This document shows positions 56,684 through 64,000 of a stretch of 64,000 nucleotides of DNA, piece by piece. The translations under genes were made by a program, and so were the position numbers. The DNA is taken from contig CAWHWB010000007.1 in assembly GCA_963832875.1 (NCBI GenBank), positions 558,001-622,000 on the forward strand. Direction: 5' to 3'. The stretch comes from AP-15 sp963832875. GTDB lineage: Bacteria; Pseudomonadota; Alphaproteobacteria; ATCC43930; CGMCC-115725. Position 1 is the first letter of the stretch, and the number at the start of each line of letters is the position of its first letter. Below the pieces are notes generated by a model that made no database searches, had not been told where the DNA came from, and saw nothing but the letters and a program-made list of their open reading frames with translations.

Positions 56684-57904
56684 TCAGTGCACGAGGCAGG
56701 GCTGGGCCGGGTAGAACGGGCTGTTCGGGCAAGCATCGGACAGCGACCAGACAAAGTCGCGCCGAATCCATTTGACCGAGGGCAGCGCGGCCGGAAATCC
56801 GACCGGGTTCGAGGTCAGCAGCGTGATCCCGTCGGTGCCGTTACTCTTGACCGAGGAGACGGCGTGGCAGCTGATGCACGACGACTGGGTCAACGGCACG
56901 CCGGCATTTTCCCCTTCGATAATCGAATTCCCAAGCAGCTTCGGCCTGTAAAAGCCGGTCTGCACACCGTCGAGCCGGTAGTTGAACCATTCCGGCGCCA
57001 GATCCGCCGCATACATCAAGGTCGTCAATCGATTGGTCAAATTCGTGTTGGCGCCGTGCGTGACTGCCGGGTTCGATCCGAAGACGTCGGTGCAGCCCAG
57101 CACCTTGCACCGGTTGGGGTTGGTGGTCAGGTTCTGCGGTTCGAAGGTGGCCCAGATCCACTGGTTCAGCAGCTTTGAGATCAGGTGCATTCCGGCGAGC
57201 CCAAAACAGTTGCCGTCGACCGTCTCGACATGGATCGATTTGGTGAACCCCGGCGGCAGGTTCTTGCAGTTCAGCCCGATGCTCGACAGCTCGATCCAGT
57301 CGGCCTTGATTTCGACCGCCGGCGCCGGGAATTCGATTTCCTCGGCATAGAGTGCGGTCTGCGCCTGACCGGGGCGGTTCCACAAATCGTTCCCGGCGAT
57401 GTAATCTTCGGTCAGGCCGTTCAGCCGCACCTCCTCGCAGATCATCAGGTTGGGCTGGCCGGTCGGTGGGGTGCTGGCCTTATTGCAGTTCTCGTTGGCG
57501 GCACCGAGGAGACCCGGCACCACTGCCAGCAGCTTCGGGTTCTTGATCAGCGTCAACGGACTGCCGTGTAGCTGATGCACGGCCGCGCCCGACGATGCTG
57601 CGGCATTCGGCACGACCAGCCCCTCGCTGGGATCGGTCGGGTACATCTGCGCCTGCTCGATCCAATTTTCCCACACCACGTAGGGGTATTTGCCCGAGTT
57701 GACCGGGCAGGTAGCGGCGACCCATAGCTGCCAGGCCGTCTGCTCGATGGTCGGGCTGATCTGCGATGGCGGCGCGCAGGGATTTTGCGTCGAATCGTCG
57801 GCCTGAGCGACCGGCACGCCGATCGGCAGCGCCGCTCCGCCGCCGGCGCCAATGCCGAACGTCAAAAACAGCGCTACGGCCAATCCGGCAAAAATTCTTC
57901 TCAT
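56684..57904 (-). CDS. Secreted protein with one CxxCH haem motif, unrecognised family
   Basis: 406 residues. Signal peptide FAGLAVALFLTFGIGAGGGA, then a mature chain of mixed alpha/beta character with several Cys (CAPPSQ, CNKAST, CEEV, CKNLPP, CKVLGCTD). One c-type haem site, CISCH, lies at about residue 340 (TQSSCISCHAVSSV), followed by a C-terminal segment ending CLVH. No domain name comes to mind; it could be an electron-transfer protein or cytochrome-linked enzyme of the periplasm. ATG at 57904. The nearest gene upstream is divergent. Confidence 0.75.
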   Translation of the reverse strand: MRRIFAGLAVALFLTFGIGAGGGAALPIGVPVAQADDSTQNPCAPPSQISPTIEQTAWQLWVAATCPVNSGKYPYVVWENWIEQAQMYPTDPSEGLVVPNAAASSGAAVHQLHGSPLTLIKNPKLLAVVPGLLGAANENCNKASTPPTGQPNLMICEEVRLNGLTEDYIAGNDLWNRPGQAQTALYAEEIEFPAPAVEIKADWIELSSIGLNCKNLPPGFTKSIHVETVDGNCFGLAGMHLISKLLNQWIWATFEPQNLTTNPNRCKVLGCTDVFGSNPAVTHGANTNLTNRLTTLMYAADLAPEWFNYRLDGVQTGFYRPKLLGNSIIEGENAGVPLTQSSCISCHAVSSVKSNGTDGITLLTSNPVGFPAALPSVKWIRRDFVWSLSDACPNSPFYPAQPCLVH

Positions 57905-58216
57905 TGGCTTTCCCCCACTCCTGCGATGATGCTGACGGAACGTGAGGTTGAGAGCCTATGTCGGTGCTTGTCAATAAATCGTCAGCAATACCGCCTTGTG
58001 GCGACCGGAATTCGCCGTAGAGGCCGGTTGTGGCGGAAAGCGGCGCCGGATCGCTGCGCCGTTCTCGCGCAAAGTCCGGCGCACAGGCCGCACGGAGGCG
58101 CGATTGACAGCCTAGCGGGCGGAGGATTTGATCCATTTCCAGTCAGAATGCCGCGCCGGCCGGGGCTGCCGCGGCGCCCCGGGCACAACGAAGGAAACGG
58201 ACAACGGAGGAAACTA
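57905..58216. other. Divergent promoter region
   Basis: 312 bp between the haem-motif protein (minus) and the aldo/keto reductase (plus). It contains the candidate promoter annotated separately. Nothing else recognised. Confidence 0.5.
58104..58132 (+). promoter_or_regulatory. Candidate sigma-70-type promoter for the aldo/keto reductase gene
   Basis: TTGACA at 58104-58109 and TTTGAT at 58127-58132 with 17 bp between. The spacing is ideal and the -35 box is a perfect match, while the -10 is weak. It precedes the ATG by about 85 bp. Confidence 0.35.
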
Positions 58217-59212
58217 ATGCAGACACGCAAACTCGGCCGCACCGGGATCGAGGTTTCGGTGCTTGGCTTCGGCTGCGGGGCCGTCGGCGGACTGATGGTG
58301 CGCGGCAGCCCGGCCGATCAGGAGCGGGCGGTGGCGCGCGCTCTCGAGCTCGGCATCACCTATTTCGACACTGCGGCGATGTACGGCAACGGCGAATCGG
58401 AGCGCAATCTCGGGCGCGTGCTTAAGAGCCTGAGGCCCGAGCTGACCTTCGGCACCAAGGTGCGGGTTCCGGCCGCCGAGCGCGGCCGGATCGGCGCCGC
58501 AATCGCCGCCTCGCTGGAGGCGAGCCTGCAACGGCTGCAGCGCGACCAGGTCGACCTGTTCCAGCTGCACAACCACATCGTGCTCGACGGCAAGGACAGC
58601 GATCTGACGCCGCAGATCGTGCTCGGCGAGGTCGTGCCGGCCTTCGCGCGGCTCCGCGAACAGGGCAAGATCCGGTTTTTCGGGATCACCGCGGTCGGCG
58701 ATACCGCGGCCTTGCACCGGGTCGTCGATGCCCGCGCCTTCGATACCGCCCAGGTCAGCTACAACCTGCTCAATCCGAGCGCCGGGACTACGGTCGCGCC
58801 GGGGTATCCGGCGCATGATTTCGGCAATCTTCTGGCGCACACGAAAGCCGCAGACATGGGCGTCATCGCCATCCGGGTACTCGCCGCCGGCGCCTTGAGC
58901 GGCACCGAAGACCGCCATCCGTTGGGTTCGCCCAGCGTTGAGCCGATCGGCTCGGGCCGCGATTACCGGGTCGATGTCGAGCGCGCCCGGCGGCTCGAAC
59001 CATTGGTGCGGGAGGGGTTTGCCGACAGCCTCGTCGAGGCCGCGATCCGCTTCGTCATCGCCGAGGACGCGGTGTCGACCGCGCTCGTCGGCTATTCGAC
59101 CCTCGAACAGCTTGAAGCCGCCGCCGCCGCAATCGCCAAGGGGCCGTTGCCGGCGTCCGCGCTCGATCGGCTGAAGAGATTGCAGAACAGCTTTGTCGGC
59201 GAGACCCGCTGA
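58217..59212 (+). CDS. Aldo/keto reductase
   Basis: 331-residue TIM barrel using NADPH. Catalytic residues appear as Asp and Tyr in YFDTAAMYGNGESE, Lys in FGTKVRV and His in LFQLHNHIV. The first strand is KLGRTGIEVSVLGFGCGAVG. VLAAGALSGTEDR and FVIAEDAVSTALVGYSTLEQ represent the C-terminal cofactor loop. ATG at 58217 has GGAGGAAA upstream. Small carbonyl substrates are expected; the biological substrate is unknown. It is not linked to the neighbours. Confidence 0.9.
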   Translation: MQTRKLGRTGIEVSVLGFGCGAVGGLMVRGSPADQERAVARALELGITYFDTAAMYGNGESERNLGRVLKSLRPELTFGTKVRVPAAERGRIGAAIAASLEASLQRLQRDQVDLFQLHNHIVLDGKDSDLTPQIVLGEVVPAFARLREQGKIRFFGITAVGDTAALHRVVDARAFDTAQVSYNLLNPSAGTTVAPGYPAHDFGNLLAHTKAADMGVIAIRVLAAGALSGTEDRHPLGSPSVEPIGSGRDYRVDVERARRLEPLVREGFADSLVEAAIRFVIAEDAVSTALVGYSTLEQLEAAAAAIAKGPLPASALDRLKRLQNSFVGETR

Positions 59213-59342
59213 GCGCGCCTCAGCCCTCGCTCAGCCATTTCCCTCTCCGTGCCATCGAGAACGATGGCGGCGGCGGACCAGCGATCCGGAACCGAAGCCG
59301 CTCGCCGGCGTTCTCGGGGGTCTGGAATTGCGGGGGCGATAA

Positions 59343-59564
59343 ATGGCCAGCATCGACCATCGGCTGACGGCGATCGGCTTTGGCGAAGCCCGGCGAAGCG
59401 CGGAAGGCTGGCGGGTGGAGCGCGCTGGGCGGGTGCCCCGGCGCCCGGCCGCCCGTCGCGATGATCCGGCACGCAGCCGCGCGTTGTCGGCCTGGCTCGA
59501 CCGGCTTGGCGACCGGCGATGGCCCGCGGCCTATCGGATCTGCCGGGCCCCCGACATCGACTGA
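59343..59564 (+). CDS. Hypothetical 73-residue protein
   Basis: ATG at 59343 after a weak GGGGGCG site. The protein is Arg-rich (MASIDHRLTAIGFGEARRSA to SAWLDRLGDRRWPAAYRICR) with no signal or span. It overlaps the end of the convergent EpmC-like gene by 34 bp. No family recognised, and a chance frame is possible; it is listed because it fills an otherwise empty gap with a plausible start and size. Confidence 0.35.
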   Translation: MASIDHRLTAIGFGEARRSAEGWRVERAGRVPRRPAARRDDPARSRALSAWLDRLGDRRWPAAYRICRAPDID

Positions 59565-60214
59565 GGCAAACCGGCGCCGCTCGCGGCCGGTCGCGGCAGC
59601 GGGCGAAGCAAGCCGCGGCGCCGCAGATCGGTCAGGACATCGGTGAAGTGACCGGCGGCGGAACGTTCGAGACCCTCGAGCCAGTTCTGGTCGAGAAACG
59701 AGGCGAGCGCCGGCTGACCGAGCTGCGCCTCCCACAGGACGCCCAACAGCGATGCCGCCGCTTCGTCTTCGTCGCGCGCCAATGCCGGCAGGATGGCCGC
59801 GCGCTCGGCGCGATCGCGGTCGATCGTGTCGGGGCCGGGACCCAGGCCGAAATCGACCAGCCCGCGGCGTTCCGGCGGAGCCAACACGAAATGGGCGATC
59901 TCGTGCAGAATGACATAGGCCTCGGTGGCGCCGTTCAGCGCCGCCCCGTCCCAGTTGAAATGGCATCGGACTCCTGCCGGATGCACCGCGATGCCGAAAT
60001 CTAACGCGACCGCAAGGGCGGCCTGGCGATGGCTCTCGGCCTCCGGCTCGGCGGCGCGGTCGGGCGAAGTTGCACGGATGCGGCGGAACATCCGGCGCGC
60101 CAGCGGGTCGCCGAGACCGGCCGCAAAGCGGTCGAGCGCCTCGGCTAGAGAATCGCGGGGGATCGGCGTCAAAATCATTTGGTGACGGTTCTCGACCTGC
60201 ACCTGAAACGCCAT
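59531..60214 (-). CDS. EpmC-like putative metal-dependent hydroxylase
   Basis: 227 residues. Core AYVILHEIAHFVLAPPERRG and LVDFGLGPGPDT resembles the HEIAH(W)...ERR..(V)DFG(Y)...PD signature of the elongation-factor-P hydroxylase family (PF04315) known in gammaproteobacteria. The later ALARDEDEAAASLLGVLWEA also fits that layout. HExxH alone might mark a zinc protease, but the ERR-DFG context favours EpmC-like. ATG at 60214 (MAFQVQVENRHQ); another Met is 12 codons in. No efp or epmA gene is in the window. Confidence 0.5.
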   Translation of the reverse strand: MAFQVQVENRHQMILTPIPRDSLAEALDRFAAGLGDPLARRMFRRIRATSPDRAAEPEAESHRQAALAVALDFGIAVHPAGVRCHFNWDGAALNGATEAYVILHEIAHFVLAPPERRGLVDFGLGPGPDTIDRDRAERAAILPALARDEDEAAASLLGVLWEAQLGQPALASFLDQNWLEGLERSAAGHFTDVLTDLRRRGLLRPLPRPAASGAGLPQSMSGARQIR

Positions 60215-60317
60215 CGTGCCGATCGCCGCAGGCTCAGCTCGCCTTCCCAGGCTGTGGCGGGATCTTGGCCTATCGGCGTCGTCCTCGGTTTGGCGATAGA
60301 TGATCTCGGCGATCGGC

Positions 60318-61163
60318 TCAGAGGCCGACCAGGCGCGCGCTTTCCTCCCACAAGCGGCGGGCGAGGTCGTCGTCGAGCCCTGCCGGGTCGGGACGCGCCA
60401 GCGTCTTGCCGACGACGTAGCCGCCGGCGAACGGCGCCGGGTCGGGCACCGTCGCCAGAAACAGCGAGGTCTCGGCGCCTTTCTCGGGGCTGACCATAAA
60501 CGGCTTCGCCAGCCGCCAGCCGAGTTCGACGATGCCGCCGCGCTGGGCGAGCCCGGTGGCGACGACGCCCGGGTGCAGGCAGGTCGCGACCACGCCCGAG
60601 CCGGCAAGCCGCCTCGCCAGCTCGCGGGTGAACAGAATGTTGCACAGCTTTGAGCGGCCATAGGCCTTGATCATCGACCAGTTGCGCGGTCCGGCGATGG
60701 TCGCGAGATCGATGCTGTTGCCGCGATGCGCGCGCGAGGCGACGGTCACGACCCGCGCCGGCGCCGAGGCCTGCAGCCGCTCGAGCAGCAAATTGGTCAG
60801 CAGAAACGGCGCTAGATGATTGACCGCGAGGGTCATCTCGTAGCCGTCCGCCGAACGTTCGAATTTCGGCGCGAAGAGGCCGGCGTTGTTGACCAGGAGG
60901 TCGATCCGCTCGTGCGCGGCCAGGATCTCGCCGGCCAGTCGCCGCACCTGGGCGAGCGAGGCGAAGTCTGCTAGCGCGATCTCGACCTGAGCTCCGTTGA
61001 CGCGCTCGGCGACGAAGCGGCGCGCGGCCTCGGTGCGCGCGCGGTCGCGCCCGGTCATGACCACACGCATCCCGGTGCGGGCGAGACCCAGCGCGGTGTA
61101 GAGCCCGATCCCGGCGCTCGCCCCGGTGACGATCCCGATCCGCTGTTGCGCGTTTACCGCCAT
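60318..61163 (-). CDS. Short-chain dehydrogenase/reductase
   Basis: 281 residues. Cofactor motif GIVTGASAGIGLYTAL (TGxxxGIG) at about 9-24, NNAG at residue about 87, catalytic Ser in VVTVASRAH and YGRSK (Tyr-x3-Lys). Length and the insert FSRSADGYEMTLAVNHLAPF-like ERSADGYEMTLAVNHLAPF fit the retinol-dehydrogenase-like group. NADP preference is suggested by TGRDR after the second strand. ATG at 61163. It lies 103 bp from the EpmC-like gene on the same strand. Confidence 0.9.
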   Translation of the reverse strand: MAVNAQQRIGIVTGASAGIGLYTALGLARTGMRVVMTGRDRARTEAARRFVAERVNGAQVEIALADFASLAQVRRLAGEILAAHERIDLLVNNAGLFAPKFERSADGYEMTLAVNHLAPFLLTNLLLERLQASAPARVVTVASRAHRGNSIDLATIAGPRNWSMIKAYGRSKLCNILFTRELARRLAGSGVVATCLHPGVVATGLAQRGGIVELGWRLAKPFMVSPEKGAETSLFLATVPDPAPFAGGYVVGKTLARPDPAGLDDDLARRLWEESARLVGL

Positions 61164-61178
61164 ATTGCACCGTTCATC

Positions 61179-61250
61179 GCCCCTCACCCTCCCGCTACGC
61201 GGGTCCCTCCCTCTCCCCGCACGCGGGGAGAGGGGCCGGGGTGAGGGGCC
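61179..61250. repeat. GC-rich palindromic intergenic repeat
   Basis: The inner stem CCCTCTCCCCGC-ACGCGGGGAGAGGG is perfect over 12 bp. An outer CCCCTCACCC pairs with a GGGGTGAGGGG at the other end. The inner stem is shared with 30326-30376. It separates the SDR gene and nudC, both on the minus strand. Confidence 0.7.
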
Positions 61251-61273
61251 ACCGCGGCGCCGACAAAACTACC

Positions 61274-62194
61274 CTACACGTCGTCAATCCCGAACGCCCA
61301 GCGCCGGGCGAGCTGATGGCCGATCGCCAACGGCGGCGGCAGGGTCGCGAGCCCCGGGATCGGCTCGTCGGAGCGCGACCGCTCGACCATGGCGCGGACC
61401 TCGGCGCGCTCGAACCAGCGCGCTTCGGCGATTTCTTCGGGGTCGACGGTGATCTCCTCGCTCAGCGCCTCGGCCAACAGCCCCATCATCAGGGTCGAAG
61501 GAAACGGCCAGGGCTGCGAGGCGAGGTAGCGCACCCGGCCGACCCGGATGCCCAATTCCTCGAGCACCTCGCGCCGCACCGCCTCCTCGATCGTCTCGCC
61601 CGGCTCCATATAGCCGGCGAGGCAGGAGAACCGGGCGCCGACCCGCCGCCGGCCGCGGCCGAGTAGGCACTGCTCGCCCTTGACCGCGAGCATGATCACG
61701 ACGGGGTCGACGCGCGGATAATGGTGCGCGCGGCAATTCGGGCAGCGCCGGCCCCATCCCGCCGCATCGACGACGCTCGCTGTCCCGCATTGTGCGCAAA
61801 AGCCGTGCCGCGCGTGCCAGTCGAGCAGCGAGCGCGCCTCGGCGAGGATCGCGGCCTCGCCGCCGGGGAGCGATGCGGCGAGGCTGCGCACATCGACGGT
61901 CGGCCCCTCGGCCGCGGCGACCGCCGCGGCCGTGGCATCGAGCGCAAAACGGGCACGGCCGTCGCCGGTCCCAAGCAGGATCAGCGGGGCGCCGCGATCG
62001 ATCGCCTCGCGCCAAGGCGCGACCGGCTGCCAGTCGAGTTCCAGGGCGCCGTCGCGGACCAGCGGCTTCAGCTCGCGCAACGGCAGAAGCCGGGTTGCCG
62101 GATCGTCGAGCAGCGAGGCGACCCAGCCCGCATCCTGCCGGCGCTGGCTGACGCGGTCGAGCGGGTTGCCCGCAAAGGTGTAGATCTCTTCCAT
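61274..62194 (-). CDS. nudC: NADH pyrophosphatase NudC
   Basis: 306 residues. A four-Cys zinc ribbon (CAQCG...CPNC) near the middle precedes the Nudix hydrolase. The Nudix box GYMEPGETIEEAVRREVLEE (then LGI) holds the catalytic glutamates, and SQPWPFPSTLM is the NudC-specific tail. It cleaves NAD(H) and can decap NAD-capped RNA. ATG at 62194; the frame runs 41 codons more upstream into the divergent intergenic region. Divergent from the ArsR-type regulator gene. Confidence 0.94.
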   Translation of the reverse strand: MEEIYTFAGNPLDRVSQRRQDAGWVASLLDDPATRLLPLRELKPLVRDGALELDWQPVAPWREAIDRGAPLILLGTGDGRARFALDATAAAVAAAEGPTVDVRSLAASLPGGEAAILAEARSLLDWHARHGFCAQCGTASVVDAAGWGRRCPNCRAHHYPRVDPVVIMLAVKGEQCLLGRGRRRVGARFSCLAGYMEPGETIEEAVRREVLEELGIRVGRVRYLASQPWPFPSTLMMGLLAEALSEEITVDPEEIAEARWFERAEVRAMVERSRSDEPIPGLATLPPPLAIGHQLARRWAFGIDDV

Positions 62195-62315
62195 CGCCGC
62201 AGTCGAACCTCGCTCGCCGTCGCCGGAGCATCCGGCGGCGCGTCCTAGCATAACTTCGCCCACGACCGAAGCGTTTGCCTGCGAAAGGGCGGCCGCGCGT
62301 GTTATCCTTCGGCCC

Positions 62316-63068
62316 ATGACAAACGGACCCTACATTGCCGAGATCGCGGCATTGGCCGGTGACCCGGCGCGCGCCAACATGCTCTCGGCGCTGATGGACG
62401 GCGGTACCCGCAGCGCCGGCGAACTCGCTTATGCGGCGCATGTGAGCCCGCAGACTGCGAGTGCGCATCTGGCAAAGCTGGTCAGCGCCGGGCTGCTCGC
62501 CGATGAATGGCGAGGGCGCAACCGGTATTTCCGGCTCGCCGCGCCGGCCGTTGCGCGCATGCTCGAAGAAATCATGGCGGTCGCGGTGGCGCGCGCGCCA
62601 CGTTATCGGCCGGCGTGGATGCGCGACGAGGGGCTGCGCTCGGCGCGGACCTGCTACGACCACCTGGCCGGGCGGCTCGGCGTGGCACTCGCCGACAGCC
62701 TCGCCGGCAGCGGCCATGTCGTGCTCGACGAGGATGGTGGCGAGGTCACGGAGAACGGCGCCCGTTTTCTCGACCAGCTCGGCCTCGATCTCGCCGGCGC
62801 GGCCGGCAGGCGCCGCCGCTTTTGTCGGCCGTGCATCGACTGGAGCGAACGGCGCCCGCATCTCGGCGGTGCGGTCGGCGCCGCCTTGGCCCAGCGTTGC
62901 TTCGCCCTCGGCTGGATCGAGCGGGTCAAGGACAGCCGTGCGGTCGCAATCACTGCGCTCGGCCGCGCTGGTTTTCTCGAGAATTTCGGCGTTGAAATTC
63001 CCGCCGCCGCCAACAGCCCGCGCCCGACCGGGACTATTTCACGGAGCGGCTTGGTCGAAGCCCAATAA
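62316..63068 (+). CDS. ArsR-family winged-helix transcriptional regulator
   Basis: 250 residues. The DNA-binding domain covers about 5-80: IAALAGDPARANMLSALMDG, GELAYAAHVSPQTASAHLAK and LVSAGLLADEWRGRNRYFRL. The C-terminal part (about 100-230) is extended, with FCRPCIDWSERRPHLGG carrying two Cys near 170. It belongs to a long ArsR group in proteobacteria rather than the classical 110-residue metal sensors. ATG at 62316 is 121 bp from divergent nudC, which is an obvious candidate target. Confidence 0.85.
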   Translation: MTNGPYIAEIAALAGDPARANMLSALMDGGTRSAGELAYAAHVSPQTASAHLAKLVSAGLLADEWRGRNRYFRLAAPAVARMLEEIMAVAVARAPRYRPAWMRDEGLRSARTCYDHLAGRLGVALADSLAGSGHVVLDEDGGEVTENGARFLDQLGLDLAGAAGRRRRFCRPCIDWSERRPHLGGAVGAALAQRCFALGWIERVKDSRAVAITALGRAGFLENFGVEIPAAANSPRPTGTISRSGLVEAQ

Positions 63069-63470
63069 GCGGCGCGCCACCGGATCGAGCCCTCCCGCAG
63101 AAGCAAACGGGTAGCAGATCCGCACCCCGGCCAAAAAGCCGCCGTCCGTCATGTCCTCGCTCAGCATGATTTTGCATTCGCCTCGCTGGCGCTTGCAACC
63201 AGAAGGGCATCCCAATAAGAGGCCCGCCCCGCCGCGGCATCGGTCAATATAGTCAGCACCGCCCTTGCAGATGCTGTCGTGCAGCGGAACGCCCTATCCA
63301 ATTCTCCACTTGAGCGGCCGCGTCTGCGGGCCTTACCCGCGACCGCGGCGTAGAACTCCGACAGCGCCTGCAAAGGTGAAGAAACAATCGCACTCGGTGG
63401 CGCGGCAGTAAGTCGCTGTTGGGCGGGCCGGGCCTGAGCCTGAGTAAGACGATTACTCTGCGTGAGGCCA
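63039..63470 (-). pseudogene. VapC-like PIN-domain toxin remnant
   Basis: PIN pieces occur in order: SPLQALSEFYAAVAGKA, then PADAAAQVENWIGRS in another frame, then RASYWDALLVASASEAN in the first, then IMLSEDMTDGGFLAGVRICY and LDPVARRLLGFD in a third, ending at 63039. The last junction fits one missing A in a four-A run near 63163. The N-terminal Asp-bearing strand is missing, so it is both truncated and frameshifted. No antitoxin gene remains. The 3' end overlaps the convergent ArsR gene by 30 bp. Confidence 0.65.
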
Positions 63471-63596
63471 ATCAGGCATTTTCCGCTGCTGCCGCGCCGC
63501 CTCCGCTCCCGCCCTGATGGCCCGGCTTTTGCACTGTGAGCGGCAAAGGCGATGGCGTAAGGTCGGCGAAACAACCAAAGAGCGGACCGGGAACGG

Positions 63597-64000
63597 ATGA
63601 ACATTTTCCCGCGGACCCTGCGGCTGGCGGCCCTCGCGCTGGGCCTTTTGGCGGGATCGGCCTGGGCGCAGTCGGCGCCGACCACCTTGCGCTTTATCCC
63701 GCAGGCCGACCTCAGAAGCATCGATCCGATTTGGACGACTGCCTATGTCACGCGCAATTTCGGCTATCTGGTGTTCGACACCCTGTTCGCGCTCGACAAG
63801 AATTTCAAGCCGCAGCCACAGATGGTCGATCGCTGGACGGTCAGCGGCGACAAGCTCACCTACACCTTCACCTTGCGTGACGGCCTCAAATGGCACGACG
63901 GACAGCCGGTGCGCGCCGAGGATTGCGTCGCCTCGATCGAGCGCTGGGGCAAGCGCGACCCGTTCGGCCAGAAGCTGATGGAAGCGGTCGGCCAGATCAA
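63597..64000 (+). CDS. Peptide/nickel-type ABC substrate-binding protein (SBP_bac_5), 3' end outside window
   Basis: 134 codons are visible. ATG at 63597 starts a signal peptide (LRLAALALGLLAGSAWAQSA), followed by TTLRFIPQADLRSIDPIWTT and YVTRNFGYLVFDTLFALDK, typical N-terminal SBP_bac_5 lines, then YTFTLRDGLKWHDGQPVRAE. The gene runs off the right edge; family members are about 520 residues. Periplasmic capture of a peptide or similar solute, with permease and ATPase genes expected further right. Confidence 0.9.
   Translation, partial: MNIFPRTLRLAALALGLLAGSAWAQSAPTTLRFIPQADLRSIDPIWTTAYVTRNFGYLVFDTLFALDKNFKPQPQMVDRWTVSGDKLTYTFTLRDGLKWHDGQPVRAEDCVASIERWGKRDPFGQKLMEAVGQI

Overview
The window is GC-rich throughout and reads as a chromosomal segment of an alphaproteobacterium, possibly of the Rhodospirillales. 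That is an inference from gene content and order: lpdA-lipA-COQ10-like at the left edge, ppx-rlmE-guaB-rsmB, and the DUF3576-leuS-lptE-holA run. No rRNA or CRISPR array is visible. One tRNA (Gln, anticodon CTG) is present.

Layout. (1) 1-2.8 kb: end of lpdA, lipA and a COQ10/RatA-like gene. (2) 2.9-6.5 kb: a lactonase-like beta-propeller, a CocE-type hydrolase and a MOSC protein. (3) 6.7-18.9 kb: first surface-polysaccharide block, with glycosyltransferases, several methyltransferases (two frameshifted and once translationally coupled), and a Wzm/Wzt-type ABC exporter with one permease and two tandem ATPases separated by a remnant of a second permease. (4) 19.1-26.6 kb: pncC, then a decay zone. 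It holds a HicAB pair, a frameshifted PEP-CTERM protein, a substrate-binding-protein gene broken by an IS481-family insertion that still has its 7-bp target duplication, IS1380 and IS21 remnants, and truncated GloVer-repeat and copper amine oxidase genes. It ends at the 3' end of tRNA-Gln. (5) 26.6-38.5 kb: housekeeping genes (ppx/gppA, rlmE, guaB, rsmB, holA, lptE, leuS, DUF3576, yggS, an LLM-family oxidoreductase). (6) 38.5-52.6 kb: second polysaccharide block, with a deacetylase, glycosyltransferases, an asparagine-synthase-like protein without the glutaminase cysteine beside a complete AsnB-type amidotransferase, a Wzx-type flippase, an acyltransferase and a sulfotransferase. (7) 52.7-64 kb: a universal stress protein, an SH3 protein, tandem ACMSD-like amidohydrolases, a secreted CxxCH protein, an aldo/keto reductase, an EpmC-like HEIAH protein, an SDR, nudC, an ArsR regulator, a PIN-toxin remnant and the start of a peptide-type substrate-binding protein.

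The two polysaccharide blocks together supply activation-independent assembly (GT2, GT4 and GT9 enzymes), decoration (methyl, acyl, sulfate, probably amide) and two export routes: an ABC exporter (Wzm/Wzt) and a Wzx flippase. No Wzy polymerase or sugar-nucleotide biosynthesis gene is visible here.

Frameshifts cluster in the accessory genes, while nearly all housekeeping genes read through. The exception is leuS, which carries a single-base frameshift in an otherwise normal gene. Either the assembly has indel errors there, or a second leuS exists. I did not find a clearly new system. The best candidates for follow-up are the duplicated exporter ATPases with swapped sugar-recognition tails, the Cys-less/Cys-bearing asparagine-synthase pair, and the EpmC-like protein.
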